Part shown: positions 9,646-18,992 of the stretch, in pieces
Layout of the letters: the number at the start of each line of letters is the position of its first letter
How positions within the stretch are numbered: the first letter of the stretch is position 1
Source of the DNA: Nocardia speluncae NBRC 108251
GTDB taxonomy: Bacteria > Actinomycetota > Actinomycetes > Mycobacteriales > Mycobacteriaceae
DNA length: 64,000 bases
Reading direction: 5' to 3'
NCBI RefSeq assembly: GCF_001613245.1
Contig: NZ_BDBZ01000002.1
Location: 310,001 to 374,000 of the forward strand
Notes under the pieces: model-generated
What the model was told of the DNA's origin: nothing
What the model saw: only the letters and a program-made list of their open reading frames with translations
Databases searched by the model: none
Position numbers and translations under genes: made by a program

Positions 9646-10809
9646 ATGGATATGGCAATCGTCGGAATCGGCCTCTATCCGTTCGGCAGGCACGCCGGTG
9701 TCTCCGCAGTGGCGATGGGCGCGGAAGCCACCCGGAAGGCACTTCGCGACGCCGGAGTGACGTGGGCCGATATCCAATTCGCCTATGGCGGGTCCTACGG
9801 CGCCAATACCGTCGGTGGTGAGGGGACTACGGCGGATTCCATGGTGCGCTGGATGGGTCTGACCGGGCTGCCGTTCGTCAATGTTGCCAACGGCTGCGCA
9901 ACGGCGGGCAGCGCCGTCGCGATGGCACACCACACCATCGGCTCCGGTCACGGCGATCTCGGCGTCGTCGTCGGTTTCGACAAACACCCCCGCGGCGCGT
10001 TCGGTGTCGATCCGGCGCTGTTCGATCTCGAGCCGTGGTACGGCGCAAGCGGCCTGATGCTCACCACCCAGTTCTTCGCCATGAAGATCAACCGGTACCT
10101 GCACGATCACGGGATCGATCCCGCGGTGCTGGCAACCGTCGCGGCCAAGAGTTACCGGAACGGGGCGCTCACGCCCACCGCCTGGCGTCGCGAACCGTTC
10201 TCGGAGGAAGAGATCGCGGCCGCGCCCATGCTGAACCACCCGTTGACCAAGTACATGTTCTGTTCACCCAGCGAAGGAGCCGCCGCGCTGGTGGTCTGCC
10301 GCGCGGACCGGGCCCGGCAATACACCGACACCCCGGTGTATGTCTCCGGGGTCACCGTACGGACAAGGGAATTCGGTTCGTTCGAGGTCTTCTCGCCGGC
10401 ACTTCCCGAGCGGCGCGCCCCTGCGCCGACCGTGGCTGCCGCTGCGGCCTGCTTCGAGATGGCCGGCATCGGGCCGCAAGATGTGCGAGTTGCGCAACTC
10501 CAGGACTCCGAGGCCGGCGCCGAGCTCATTCATCTGGCAGAGAACGGCTTCTGCGCGGACGGCGAACAGGAGAAGCTGATCCGGGACGGCGACACGGCCA
10601 TCGGCGGCCGGATCCCCGTCAACACCGATGGCGGGTTGCTGTGCAACGGCGAACCGATCGGCGCATCGGGCCTGCGCCAGATCCATGAGATCTGTGTCCA
10701 GCTCCGTGGCCAGGCCGGTGCACGACAGGTCCCCGGCACCCCGACTGTCGGCTACACCCAGGTATACGGCGCACCCGGGGTCTCCGCCTGCACCGTTCTG
10801 TCGACCTGA
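9646..10809 (+). CDS. thiolase-like (lipid-transfer/SCP-x type) acyl-CoA acyltransferase or aldolase
   Basis: A 387-residue member of the thiolase superfamily. The nucleophile region reads NVANGCATAGSA with Cys84. The C-terminal motif that in true thiolases reads G-H-P-x-G-A-S-G here reads GEPIGASG, so the active-site histidine is replaced by Glu336. This replacement is seen in the lipid-transfer-like branch and argues against ordinary thiolysis. With DUF35 immediately upstream, a retro-aldol C-C cleavage complex is one possibility. An in-frame GTG at 9637 overlapping the DUF35 stop is an alternative start; the ATG has better spacing from AGAAGAG. Confidence 0.85.
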   Translation: MDMAIVGIGLYPFGRHAGVSAVAMGAEATRKALRDAGVTWADIQFAYGGSYGANTVGGEGTTADSMVRWMGLTGLPFVNVANGCATAGSAVAMAHHTIGSGHGDLGVVVGFDKHPRGAFGVDPALFDLEPWYGASGLMLTTQFFAMKINRYLHDHGIDPAVLATVAAKSYRNGALTPTAWRREPFSEEEIAAAPMLNHPLTKYMFCSPSEGAAALVVCRADRARQYTDTPVYVSGVTVRTREFGSFEVFSPALPERRAPAPTVAAAAACFEMAGIGPQDVRVAQLQDSEAGAELIHLAENGFCADGEQEKLIRDGDTAIGGRIPVNTDGGLLCNGEPIGASGLRQIHEICVQLRGQAGARQVPGTPTVGYTQVYGAPGVSACTVLST

Positions 10810-10835
10810 CCGGCGCCACACAGCAAGGAAGACCC

Positions 10836-12386
10836 ATGTATCTCACCCAAGGCCTGCACCGCGCGGTGGCGCACCATCCCGGCCGCATCGCCACCGCATT
10901 CGGCACCCGCACCCGTACCTTCGCCGAACAGATCGACCGCGTGAGCCGCTTCGCCGGTGGCCTGCGCGCACTGGGCGTGGGTTCCGGCGATTGCGTCGGA
11001 ATGCTGGCGCTCAACTCCGATCGCTACATCGAGTATCTGCTCGCCACCTGCTGGGCCGGTGGCGTCGTGAACACGATGAATATCCGGTGGAGCGCCGCCG
11101 AAACGGCCGAGTCCGTCAACGGTTGCGGTACCCGTGTGCTGTGCGTGGACGACGCCTTCGCGGTTATGGTCGACGAACTGCGCGACCGTTGCCCGGAGCT
11201 GACCCATATCATCCACTGCGGTGACGGACCGACCCCGGACGGGATGTACGGCATCGAGGATCTCATTTCGGGGAGCCTTCCGGTCGACGACGAGCGGCGG
11301 GGCGGGAACCAGCCGGCAGCGTTGTTCTACACCGGCGGAACCACCGGGCGGGCCAAGGGCGTGATGCTCAGCCACCACAATCTGGTGGCCTCCGCACTGG
11401 GGTCCATCGCCACCTGCGGTTTCGCGACTCCCGATGGGGCGATGCTGCACGCCGCGCCGATGTTTCACCTCGGCGACCTGGCGGGCTGGGTGGCGCATAC
11501 CCTGCTCGGCAACACCCATGTCCTGATCCCCCGGTTCGATCCGACGGCGGTGTTACGCGCCGTCGAACAGCACAACGTCACCGATCTGCTGCTGGTGGCG
11601 ACCATGGTGCCGATGGTTTTCGACCATGTCGAGGCCGGCAGCGCGGATCTGAGCAGCCTGCGCCGGCTGGTCTACGGTGCCGCGCCCATCCCGGCCACCG
11701 TGATCCAGCGGGTTCTCGCGAAGGTGCCGCAACTGGAATTCGTCCAGACCTACGGTATGACCGAACTGTCGCCGGTCGCGACCATGCTGACTCCCGCCGA
11801 CCACCGCGCGGGCGGCCACCGGCTGCGTTCGGTCGGCCGAGCCGCGGTGCACTGCGAGGTTCGTATCGTGGACCCGAACGGCCGGACCGTCGAGCCCGGT
11901 GTCGTCGGCGAGGTCAGCGTTCGCGGCGACGGTGTCATGCAGGGGTACCGCGATCTGCCCGAGGCCACCGCGGCCGCGGTGCGTGACGGCTGGATGCACA
12001 CCGGTGACGGTGGATACATCGACGAGGACGGCTACCTTTTCCTTGTCGACCGGATAAAGGACATGATCATCACAGGAGGGGAGAACGTGTACTCGTTGGA
12101 AGTCGAGAACGCCATTGCCGGGCATCCCGATATCGCCGCGTGCGCGGTCGTCGGCGTACCCGACGACAAGTTCGGCGAGCGGGTCCACGCGGTGGTGGTG
12201 CCTCGTCCGGGCACCCGGCCGGACCCGGACGAGATCCGCGCTTTCGCCAAGACATCGATCGCGGGCTACAAAGTGCCGCGAACGATCTCGTTCGCGGCGG
12301 AACTGCCCCTGTCCGCCGCAGGCAAGGTGCTCAAACACGTACTACGCGACCGCCTGACCGCACCGGTTGCGAACGGCGCCCGGTGA
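10836..12386 (+). CDS. acyl-CoA synthetase (AMP-dependent, FadD type)
   Basis: Activates a carboxylic acid to its CoA thioester through an acyl-adenylate. It is 516 residues. The ATP loop is YTGGTTGRAKG at about residue 165, followed by YGMTE, the HTGDGGYIDEDGYLFLVDR hinge region, and a C-terminal catalytic lysine in SAAGKVLK. It is the fifth gene of the operon and probably supplies the CoA substrate to the dehydrogenase and thiolase-like enzymes. An AAGGAAG site precedes the ATG. The stop overlaps the TetR start in GTGA. The acid substrate is unknown. Confidence 0.93.
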   Translation: MYLTQGLHRAVAHHPGRIATAFGTRTRTFAEQIDRVSRFAGGLRALGVGSGDCVGMLALNSDRYIEYLLATCWAGGVVNTMNIRWSAAETAESVNGCGTRVLCVDDAFAVMVDELRDRCPELTHIIHCGDGPTPDGMYGIEDLISGSLPVDDERRGGNQPAALFYTGGTTGRAKGVMLSHHNLVASALGSIATCGFATPDGAMLHAAPMFHLGDLAGWVAHTLLGNTHVLIPRFDPTAVLRAVEQHNVTDLLLVATMVPMVFDHVEAGSADLSSLRRLVYGAAPIPATVIQRVLAKVPQLEFVQTYGMTELSPVATMLTPADHRAGGHRLRSVGRAAVHCEVRIVDPNGRTVEPGVVGEVSVRGDGVMQGYRDLPEATAAAVRDGWMHTGDGGYIDEDGYLFLVDRIKDMIITGGENVYSLEVENAIAGHPDIAACAVVGVPDDKFGERVHAVVVPRPGTRPDPDEIRAFAKTSIAGYKVPRTISFAAELPLSAAGKVLKHVLRDRLTAPVANGAR

Positions 12387-13585
12387 CCGACGGTCCCGGC
12401 AGTGCGGATAATTCCAGCACGCGCAGGCCCAAGGATCGCCGGCTCATCGTCGCCCGAGAAGCGGCGGAGATGTTCAGCGCGCACGGGTTCGCAGCGGTCC
12501 GCATGGACGATATCGCGCGCGCCGTCGGCGTCACCGCGCGCGCGTTGTACCGCCACTACCCTGGCAAGCATGATCTGCTGCTGGCGGTTGCCCTGGCTGC
12601 ACAGGACAACTACTACACGGCACTTGCGGCGGCCGATACTGCCGGTGATGCCCGGCACCGATTCCGGTCGGCCATCGCCGCGCTGGTGGAAGTAACCCTC
12701 GACGGACGATCGCACGCGGTGCTCTGGCAACGCGAAGCCCGGCACCTACACGCCGAGCAGCGGGCCATCGTCCGCGGCCGGCTCACCGAGATCGCGCATC
12801 GTATCGCCGAACTGATCGGTCGCTGCCGCGACCGCCCGGCCGACGACCCCACCGTGGAGCTGCTGGCCTGGGCGGTGCTTTCTGTGGTGACCAGTCCGGG
12901 CCACCACACACGCACACTGCCCCGCCCCGATTCCGATCAGCTCCTGATGCAGGTGGCCGACGCCCTCGCACAGCTCGAACTACCGCCACGCAGCGAAGAC
13001 ACCGGCAGTATCTGTACCCGGCCGCTCTCGTCGCGACGTGAACGTATTATCCAGGAGTCTGCGCGATTGTTCGCCGAACGGGGTTATCCCGCGGTATCGG
13101 TCGAGGATATCGGCGAGGCGGCCGGCATCCTGGGCCCCAGTGTCTACCACTACTTTCCGAGCAAGCAGCAAATTCTGCACACACTGATCCATCGCGTGTA
13201 CGAGTGGATGACCTTCGGCCTGGTGACAGCCGGGGAGACCGGTGAGCCGAACGAGGCCGTCGTGCGGATGACCGATTTCTACGTGTCCTTCGCCCTGCGA
13301 TTCCCCGATCTCACCGGTATCGCGGTCACCGAGGCGTTGTACCTCGGCGAGGCAGAGGCGGAAACGTTGCGCCGGATCCGGTTCGAATTCGTGACCGAAT
13401 GGGCGGACCTTCTGACGACCTCACGTCCTGAGATATCCCCGTCCACCGCGGCGCAGATCATCGAGATCGTCCTGGCCCTCGTCGACGACCTCGCACGTAC
13501 TCCGCATATCCACTCTGCCGGAATCGCCGACCAGATGAATGCGCTGGCCGGAGCAGTCATATCCGCGAGTCCGACCGCCATCTGA
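12383..13585 (+). CDS. tandem double TetR-family regulator
   Basis: A 400-residue protein made of two TetR units in one chain. The first DNA-binding domain is at about residues 21-68 (MDDIARAVGVTARALYRHYP) and the second at about 217-268 (VEDIGEAAGILGPSVYHYFP), each followed by a helical ligand-type domain. TetR proteins are normally about 200 residues and work as dimers, so this may be a covalent pseudo-dimer. The GTG start overlaps the acyl-CoA synthetase stop, making it the last gene of the operon and probably its local repressor, sensing an acyl-CoA. Two matching motifs at 7400 and 7599 are candidate binding sites. Confidence 0.9.
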   Translation: MTDGPGSADNSSTRRPKDRRLIVAREAAEMFSAHGFAAVRMDDIARAVGVTARALYRHYPGKHDLLLAVALAAQDNYYTALAAADTAGDARHRFRSAIAALVEVTLDGRSHAVLWQREARHLHAEQRAIVRGRLTEIAHRIAELIGRCRDRPADDPTVELLAWAVLSVVTSPGHHTRTLPRPDSDQLLMQVADALAQLELPPRSEDTGSICTRPLSSRRERIIQESARLFAERGYPAVSVEDIGEAAGILGPSVYHYFPSKQQILHTLIHRVYEWMTFGLVTAGETGEPNEAVVRMTDFYVSFALRFPDLTGIAVTEALYLGEAEAETLRRIRFEFVTEWADLLTTSRPEISPSTAAQIIEIVLALVDDLARTPHIHSAGIADQMNALAGAVISASPTAI

Positions 13586-13614
13586 CGTGGCCGAAGGCCG
13601 GCCGAGCCGCCTTG

Positions 13615-14862
13615 TCACCATTGCAAAGGGGGTGAGGGCGGGAACATCACCGGCAATGATTCCAGGGAACGGTGCGTCGCGCCCGGCCGCCACCGCAGCG
13701 ATTCCGGGGGTATCGCCAGTTCGATTTCCGGTAGGGCATCCAGGATCTGGTCGATTGCTTCTTTCACGACCAGAGTTGCCGAGTTCCGAGCCGGGCACGC
13801 ATGCGGCCCCGCACCCCACGACAGATGCGATCTGTTGTCGACGAATTGCCCACCCACCGCAGGATCGTTGTTGCACGCGGCCATACTGATCACCACCGGC
13901 TGATGCGCGGGCAGCCATACATCATTCAGCAGGATCGGCTGCTTCGGGTACGTAACACAATGGTTCGCGAACGGCGGGTCGGTCCGCAGTACCTCCTCGA
14001 TCGCGTCAGCACTCGAGAGACCACCGCCCAGCAGGCTCCCAGCGAATCGGTCATCGGTCATCATCAGGAGCAGAGTGTTGATGATCAGATTGGTCTGTGG
14101 TTCACTACCCGCCCCGTACAGGGTGACCAGCTGATGAATGATCTCCACATCCGTCAGTGCCGGTGTGTGCGTCACCAGGCGTGAGGCGATATCGTTCGCG
14201 GGCTCAGCTCTTTTGGCGGCGATGAGTTCGGTCAACGCCGCGGCCATCATGGCCTCGGACTGCTCGCTCCCCGTGTTCTCCATCAGGGCTGCGAACGCCG
14301 CACCGACTCGCGCCCCGATCTCCTCGGAACAGCCGATCTGAGCGTTGATCGCGGCGAATACAAGGGGCCGGGCATACTGGGCGAGCAGGTCCGCCGAGCC
14401 TCCTTCACAAAAGGTGTTGACGAGTGTCACCGCGTGTCGCCGTACTTCGGTATGCAATGCGTTGAGGTCGACGCCGCTGATGGCGAGGGTGTTGGCCGCC
14501 CGGTAGCGGGAATGCTCGACCCCGGACGTTCGCAGGGCATTGGGCCGCCACTGCAGCAGCGGAAGAATCGGGGAATCGGCCGGGACCGTCTTCTGCCACT
14601 CGCGCGGGTCGGCCGGGAAACGCTCTGGGTCGTTGAGAATGCTCAGCGCCAGGCGATAGTCGAGTACCAGGGTGGCCGGCACCCCGGGTATCAGCTCCAC
14701 CGGAGCAAGGCCACCGTACTCACTGCGCATTTCCCGGTACACCCGATGTGGGTCCGCGGCGAACTCCGCACTGTACAACGCTACTCGATCCTGCACAGAA
14801 GCCACCTCTGGGGAGGACACACTACGCTCCGATTCCGTTGAGCTGCCGACGATTCCATCCAT
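13615..14862 (-). CDS. cytochrome P450 with atypical heme and I-helix motifs
   Basis: A 415-residue P450. The K-helix ExxR is kept (EEVLR). The heme-binding loop reads HLSWGAGPHACPAR with Cys356, so the usual Phe is Trp and the Gly two positions after the Cys is Ala. The I-helix reads LYGAGSEPQTN, in which the usual oxygen-activating Thr is replaced by Pro. From memory, this pattern resembles the P450s that accompany actinobacterial conservon (cvn) operons, but no cvn genes are seen here. No ferredoxin gene is adjacent. Its function is unknown and catalytic competence is open. Confidence 0.85.
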   Translation of the reverse strand: MDGIVGSSTESERSVSSPEVASVQDRVALYSAEFAADPHRVYREMRSEYGGLAPVELIPGVPATLVLDYRLALSILNDPERFPADPREWQKTVPADSPILPLLQWRPNALRTSGVEHSRYRAANTLAISGVDLNALHTEVRRHAVTLVNTFCEGGSADLLAQYARPLVFAAINAQIGCSEEIGARVGAAFAALMENTGSEQSEAMMAAALTELIAAKRAEPANDIASRLVTHTPALTDVEIIHQLVTLYGAGSEPQTNLIINTLLLMMTDDRFAGSLLGGGLSSADAIEEVLRTDPPFANHCVTYPKQPILLNDVWLPAHQPVVISMAACNNDPAVGGQFVDNRSHLSWGAGPHACPARNSATLVVKEAIDQILDALPEIELAIPPESLRWRPGATHRSLESLPVMFPPSPPLQW

Positions 14863-15209
14863 CCTCGCTTATTCTCCGGACCTACGCCACTGCGAGTCAC
14901 CGGCCCGCCGCCGACCCTGTTCCCGCCCCGCCCCGCCGCGAGCCGGAGGCTGACGCACACCAGATTCGCACGACCTACAGTGAGAACTTCGTGCGCTGGG
15001 ACGCAGATGGCGGGTTCGGAACTGCCCTGACGGCCGTGCTCCTCGAGCACCGTCGCGCTTTGGGCGAGGTGTTCGTACAGCACACCGTCCCCGTCGACGT
15101 CTCGTCGCGGATAGCAGGAAATCCAACTGCTCGGTGCGGGGCGATTCCGTTACACCCGTTTACGACTCCATGTAGTAGTCGTCGCGGGGATCGAGTAGCG
15201 TTCCGTTTC
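14863..15209. other. intergenic region without recognised gene
   Basis: A 347-base space between the divergent P450 and small membrane protein genes. It must hold their promoters, but no convincing -10/-35 pair, operator or RNA motif was seen. Open frames that cross it lack ribosome sites and look like random high-GC frames. Confidence 0.5.
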
Positions 15210-15560
15210 ATGGAACTCGTCTACAACGTTGTGGTCGTCACCCATCTGCTCGGGATGGCGGCCGTGGTCGGCGGATACGCCGCCGGGCGTCCCGGAGTCA
15301 ACGAGGTGATGGTCTGGGGTGCACGGGCCCAGCTCATCACCGGTGTGATCCTGGTCGGTCTGGCCGAATCGGTGTCCTCGCTGGACAAAGACCTGAACAT
15401 GGTGAAGATCGGGATCAAGCTGGTGATCTCAGTACTGGTGGCCGCATTCGCGGAGATGGCGCGGGCCGATGCGAAACGCGGCAAGGATGCGGCCTGGATG
15501 CCCGATGCGGCCGGCGGGCTGGCGATAGCCAATGTGCTGATCGCTGTGCTGTGGACCTGA
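15210..15560 (+). CDS. small integral membrane protein, unknown function
   Basis: A 116-residue protein with four likely membrane helices: about residues 3-24, 35-53, 64-84 and 100-115. One polar loop holds DAKRGKDAAW. The frame is open upstream, but the ATG at 15210 gives a clean first helix (MELVYNVVVVTHLLGMAAVV). Similar short proteins are common in mycolic-acid actinobacteria, with no known role. It stands alone, facing a convergent PucR gene. Confidence 0.75.
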   Translation: MELVYNVVVVTHLLGMAAVVGGYAAGRPGVNEVMVWGARAQLITGVILVGLAESVSSLDKDLNMVKIGIKLVISVLVAAFAEMARADAKRGKDAAWMPDAAGGLAIANVLIAVLWT

Positions 15561-15889
15561 CACCACCGACACGGTGACCCCAGCAGTAATGTCCTCGAAC
15601 GACGGCGGCGGGACGCCCGCGCGGTAGCGTTCGGTCATGCGGCCCTGGGCCCGGAATCGGCGCTCACCCGGAACGGATCCGGGAAGCTGTGTGCCGGCAG
15701 AGTTTCATGGGCGTAAGCATGTCGATCGCCGTCCCGGTCGTGGTAGAGCGCACCGACCGCGGGACTAACCGGTTCCTGACCATCCCGTTTCGGCACTGCG
15801 ACCATATCCTCGATACCGGCGCATCGGCTCTGCCGATCGCCGGTGGCGCGAACGCCGGCCGACCCGCCCGGACACTTGGCGCCCGCGGT
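15561..15889. other. intergenic region between convergent genes
   Basis: A 329-base space between the end of the small membrane protein gene and the end of the PucR gene. Several frames are open across it but none has a ribosome site or recognisable protein. No strong hairpin with a T-run was found. Confidence 0.45.
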
Positions 15890-17089
15890 TCAGGCTTGCT
15901 GGGCAGTGCCGAGCAGTGACCATGCCTCCAGCGCCAGGTACAGCTCGGCGGACTGCCGTGGATCGGTGGTGTCGCGGCCGGTGAGATCGCGGATCTTCCG
16001 CAACCGGTATCGCACCGTATTGCGGTGGCAGTGCATCGTTTCGGCAACGGCTGCGGCCGAACCACCGCAGCGGTACCAGGCATCGAGAGCCGCGATCAGA
16101 TCGTCGCGTTCGGGATCCGGCAGTTCGAGAACGGGGCCCAGGATCTGCGTGGCGGCCCGGCGGCCCGCCGCGGGCACGGCGATGAGCAGGTGACCGACGG
16201 GTTCCTCACCGAAGCGGACCGCACCGGTCACGCCGGTGCGTACGGAGCGCGCGGCCAGCCGAGCCTCGGTGAGCCCCGCGGGAATGGCCTGGGATGCCCA
16301 GAACACGGTGCTGATACCGACACGGTCGGCGACGATCGAGGAGATCGCCGCGGCCGCGCGGTCGATCGCGGCCGGGGCTGCCGCGGACAGCAACCCGATA
16401 TACGCGTCGATCTGCGCATCCCAGACCGACCTGATACCGAGGCTGTCCAGCACCGCGGCAAGTTTTGCCGGTAACGGGGCGGTGGGCTCGGTATCGATGG
16501 CGACGACGGCGAACGCGCCTCGTTCCGGGAACCCCAGCGTCCGCAGGACGTCGAGCACTCGGGCCGGGTTACCGGAATGGTCGTCGAACAGGGTCCGGAT
16601 GAGCCGGCTCTGGACCTGAGCGTCGGAATGCGCAAGCAAGACCTCGGCATCACGGTAGGCCTCGACGGCAGCGTCGGAGTACAGGTCGATGAGTTCCCAC
16701 AGATGCGTGGCCAGATCATGCAGCCGCGGATCGCCGGGCCCGTCCGATCGCGCGGTCAGTTCTTCCCAGATGAGCCGGCCGCCGACCCGGTAGGCGTGCA
16801 ACAGGGCAGCGACCGGGATACCCTGCTCGGCCTTCAGACGCCCCGCCGCACGGGCCGGTTGCGGCCGGAATGGGTGCGTACCGGCCAGGGCACCGATCAC
16901 CGAGGCCAGGTTTTCCCGGCAGGTGTGCGCCAACTGATCCTCGGTCAGCAGTCCGGATTCTCCGTAGGAAGGGTCCGCCGCGGCGATGCGGCCCACGAGG
17001 ATATCGGTCAGCACGTCGATGGCATCCGACAGCCGGGCGGCCAAGGCCGACGCTTCGGGTGCGGGCGTCGCGGGTACGGGCGTGCTCAT
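15890..17089 (-). CDS. PucR/CdaR family transcriptional regulator
   Basis: A 399-residue regulator. The C-terminal PucR-type helix-turn-helix is clear at about residues 325-395 (AAVAETMHCHRNTVRYRLRKI, then RDTTDPRQSAELYLALE). The N-terminal ~130 residues are a helical sensor region, followed by a GGDEF-like fold. Starts at 17122 or 17107 are also possible; the chosen ATG begins MSTPVPATPAP. It diverges from an aldehyde dehydrogenase and GMC oxidoreductase pair. An inverted repeat, TTGTGC-N4-GCACAA, lies in the shared promoter region, so local control of those genes is likely. Confidence 0.88.
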   Translation of the reverse strand: MSTPVPATPAPEASALAARLSDAIDVLTDILVGRIAAADPSYGESGLLTEDQLAHTCRENLASVIGALAGTHPFRPQPARAAGRLKAEQGIPVAALLHAYRVGGRLIWEELTARSDGPGDPRLHDLATHLWELIDLYSDAAVEAYRDAEVLLAHSDAQVQSRLIRTLFDDHSGNPARVLDVLRTLGFPERGAFAVVAIDTEPTAPLPAKLAAVLDSLGIRSVWDAQIDAYIGLLSAAAPAAIDRAAAAISSIVADRVGISTVFWASQAIPAGLTEARLAARSVRTGVTGAVRFGEEPVGHLLIAVPAAGRRAATQILGPVLELPDPERDDLIAALDAWYRCGGSAAAVAETMHCHRNTVRYRLRKIRDLTGRDTTDPRQSAELYLALEAWSLLGTAQQA

Positions 17090-17134
17090 ATCTGGCAGTG
17101 TACGCATCAATGAGTGACCCAAGCCACGCCTTGA

Positions 17135-17150
17135 TTGTGCTCACGCACAA
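17135..17150. promoter_or_regulatory. inverted repeat TTGTGC-N4-GCACAA, candidate operator
   Basis: A perfect six-base inverted repeat with a TCAC spacer lies between the divergent PucR regulator and aldehyde dehydrogenase genes, about 108 bases before the latter. A related GTGCGCAAC lies just downstream. Its position suggests a PucR binding site; this is an inference. Confidence 0.45.
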
Positions 17151-17257
17151 CTATTGGGGGCCGGGTGCGCAACAACAACACATTCCCTTCGGTCGTGAGC
17201 ACAGTCACACTCATCAGTGTCCGGATAACCGCGCGATTCTCATCAACGGAGTGCACC

Positions 17258-18973
17258 GTGCAGACAGAACAGGCCGCCGCGGCCGATACCGTAATCGACG
17301 CCGCCCTCTCCGACCTCGCCCAGGGCGAGGAGAAATGGTCGCGGCTACCGCTGGCCGGCAGACGCGCCCTGCTCGACCGGGTGCGCGCGCTCACCGGGCA
17401 GCACGCCCAGGAATGGGTCGCCGCCGCCGCGCGGATCAAAGGCCTGGATGCCACCTCGCCGCTGGTAGGCGAGGAATGGATGTCCGGCCCCTATGCGTTC
17501 GCGACCGCTCTGGCCGCCGTTTCGCGCACGCTCGACTCGCTGGAACAGGGGGTGAGCCCGCTCGCGAAGGCGAAGTTCGGCGCCGCCGGTAATCAAGTGA
17601 CCGTACAGGTGCTACCCACAAGCCTCTACGACGAACTACTGCTCAACGGCTTCCGCGCCGACATCTGGCTGCAACGCGGTGTGAGCTCGGCAGCGGCACG
17701 GGCCAATGCAGGTCTCGCCCAGCTCGATCCGACCCGAACGCACGGCATCGGTGCCGTCCTCGGCGCGGGCAATATCAGCTCGATCGCGCCGCTGGACACC
17801 GTGTACGAACTCATCGCGCACAACCGGGTGGTCGCGCTCAAACTGAACCCGGTCACCGATCCGCTGCTGCCGGTCCTCGAGAAGATATTCGCGCCGCTGA
17901 TCGACCTCGCAGTGGTGCGCATCCTCACCGGTGGCGCCGATATCGGCGGGCGCCTGATCGCCCACGAGAAGGTCGCTCATGTCCATATGACCGGTAGCGC
18001 CGCGACCCACGATGCGATCGTCTGGGGTACCGGCCCGGACGCGACGGCCCGCAAGGCCGCCGGAGCACCGCTGCTGGACAAGCCGATCAGCAGTGAACTC
18101 GGCGGGGTCTCCCCGACGATCGTGCTGCCCGGCCGGTGGAGTGCGTCCGATCTGCGGTTCCAGGCCGAACATATCGCTACCCAGCGGCTGCACAACGGCG
18201 GCTACAACTGTGTGGCGGCGCAGGCGGTGATCATCTCCGCCGAGTGGGCGCAAAAGGACGAATTCCTGAAGGCCCTGGCCGCGGCATTGGATCGGGCGCC
18301 GTCCCGCCGCGCGTACTACCCCGGCAGCGACGACCGTGTGGCCGCGGCGCGTAGCACTTACCCCGATGCCCGGCGGCTGGGCGGGCACGGCGAACGCACG
18401 CTGATAACCGGGCTCGATCCGACCGCAGCGGAGCAGTTGTACTCGACCGAATATTTCGCACCGGTTCTCGGCGTCGTGGAATTACCCGAAACCGGCGCAG
18501 CCTTCGCCGGCGCGGCGGTGGATACCGCCAACGAACGGCTCACCGGCACTCTCGGCGTAAACATCGTCGCGCACCCGGACACCATCGCCGCTCTCGGCAC
18601 CGAGTTCGAGGACCTAATCGAACGGCTGCGCTACGGCACCATCGCGGTCAACGCCTGGACAGCGGTGGGATATCTGACCCCGACCGCGAGCTGGGGCGCC
18701 TACCCCGGCCATACCCTCGACGATGTCCAGAGCGGTATCGGCGTCGTGCACAACGCCTGGCTGATCGACCGGATCGAACGCACCGTCGTCCGGGGCCCGT
18801 TCCGGCCCGCCCCGCGTTCGCTACTGAACCGGGAATGGGCGCTGACCCCGAAACCGCCGTGGTTCGTCACCAACCGGACTGCCGCGCAGACCGGTCGCCT
18901 GCTGACCGCTTTCGCCGCCGAACCGCGCTGGTCGCGACTGCCCGCCATCTTCGCCTCCGCCCTGCGCGGCTGA
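17258..18973 (+). CDS. aldehyde dehydrogenase family protein
   Basis: NAD(P)-dependent aldehyde oxidation. The GTG at 17258 starts VQTEQAAAADTVID and gives 571 residues; the frame is open further upstream but that part overlaps the promoter region. Catalytic parts are ELGGVSPTIV with the general-base Glu and HNGGYNCVAAQ with the likely nucleophilic Cys. It is longer than the usual 480-510 residues, and the common PWNFP motif is replaced by GAGNISSIAP, so it belongs to an outlying subfamily. It is followed 20 bases later by a GMC oxidoreductase, suggesting an alcohol to aldehyde to acid route. Confidence 0.88.
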   Translation: MQTEQAAAADTVIDAALSDLAQGEEKWSRLPLAGRRALLDRVRALTGQHAQEWVAAAARIKGLDATSPLVGEEWMSGPYAFATALAAVSRTLDSLEQGVSPLAKAKFGAAGNQVTVQVLPTSLYDELLLNGFRADIWLQRGVSSAAARANAGLAQLDPTRTHGIGAVLGAGNISSIAPLDTVYELIAHNRVVALKLNPVTDPLLPVLEKIFAPLIDLAVVRILTGGADIGGRLIAHEKVAHVHMTGSAATHDAIVWGTGPDATARKAAGAPLLDKPISSELGGVSPTIVLPGRWSASDLRFQAEHIATQRLHNGGYNCVAAQAVIISAEWAQKDEFLKALAAALDRAPSRRAYYPGSDDRVAAARSTYPDARRLGGHGERTLITGLDPTAAEQLYSTEYFAPVLGVVELPETGAAFAGAAVDTANERLTGTLGVNIVAHPDTIAALGTEFEDLIERLRYGTIAVNAWTAVGYLTPTASWGAYPGHTLDDVQSGIGVVHNAWLIDRIERTVVRGPFRPAPRSLLNREWALTPKPPWFVTNRTAAQTGRLLTAFAAEPRWSRLPAIFASALRG

Positions 18974-18992
18974 ACCACGACTGGAGCATACG

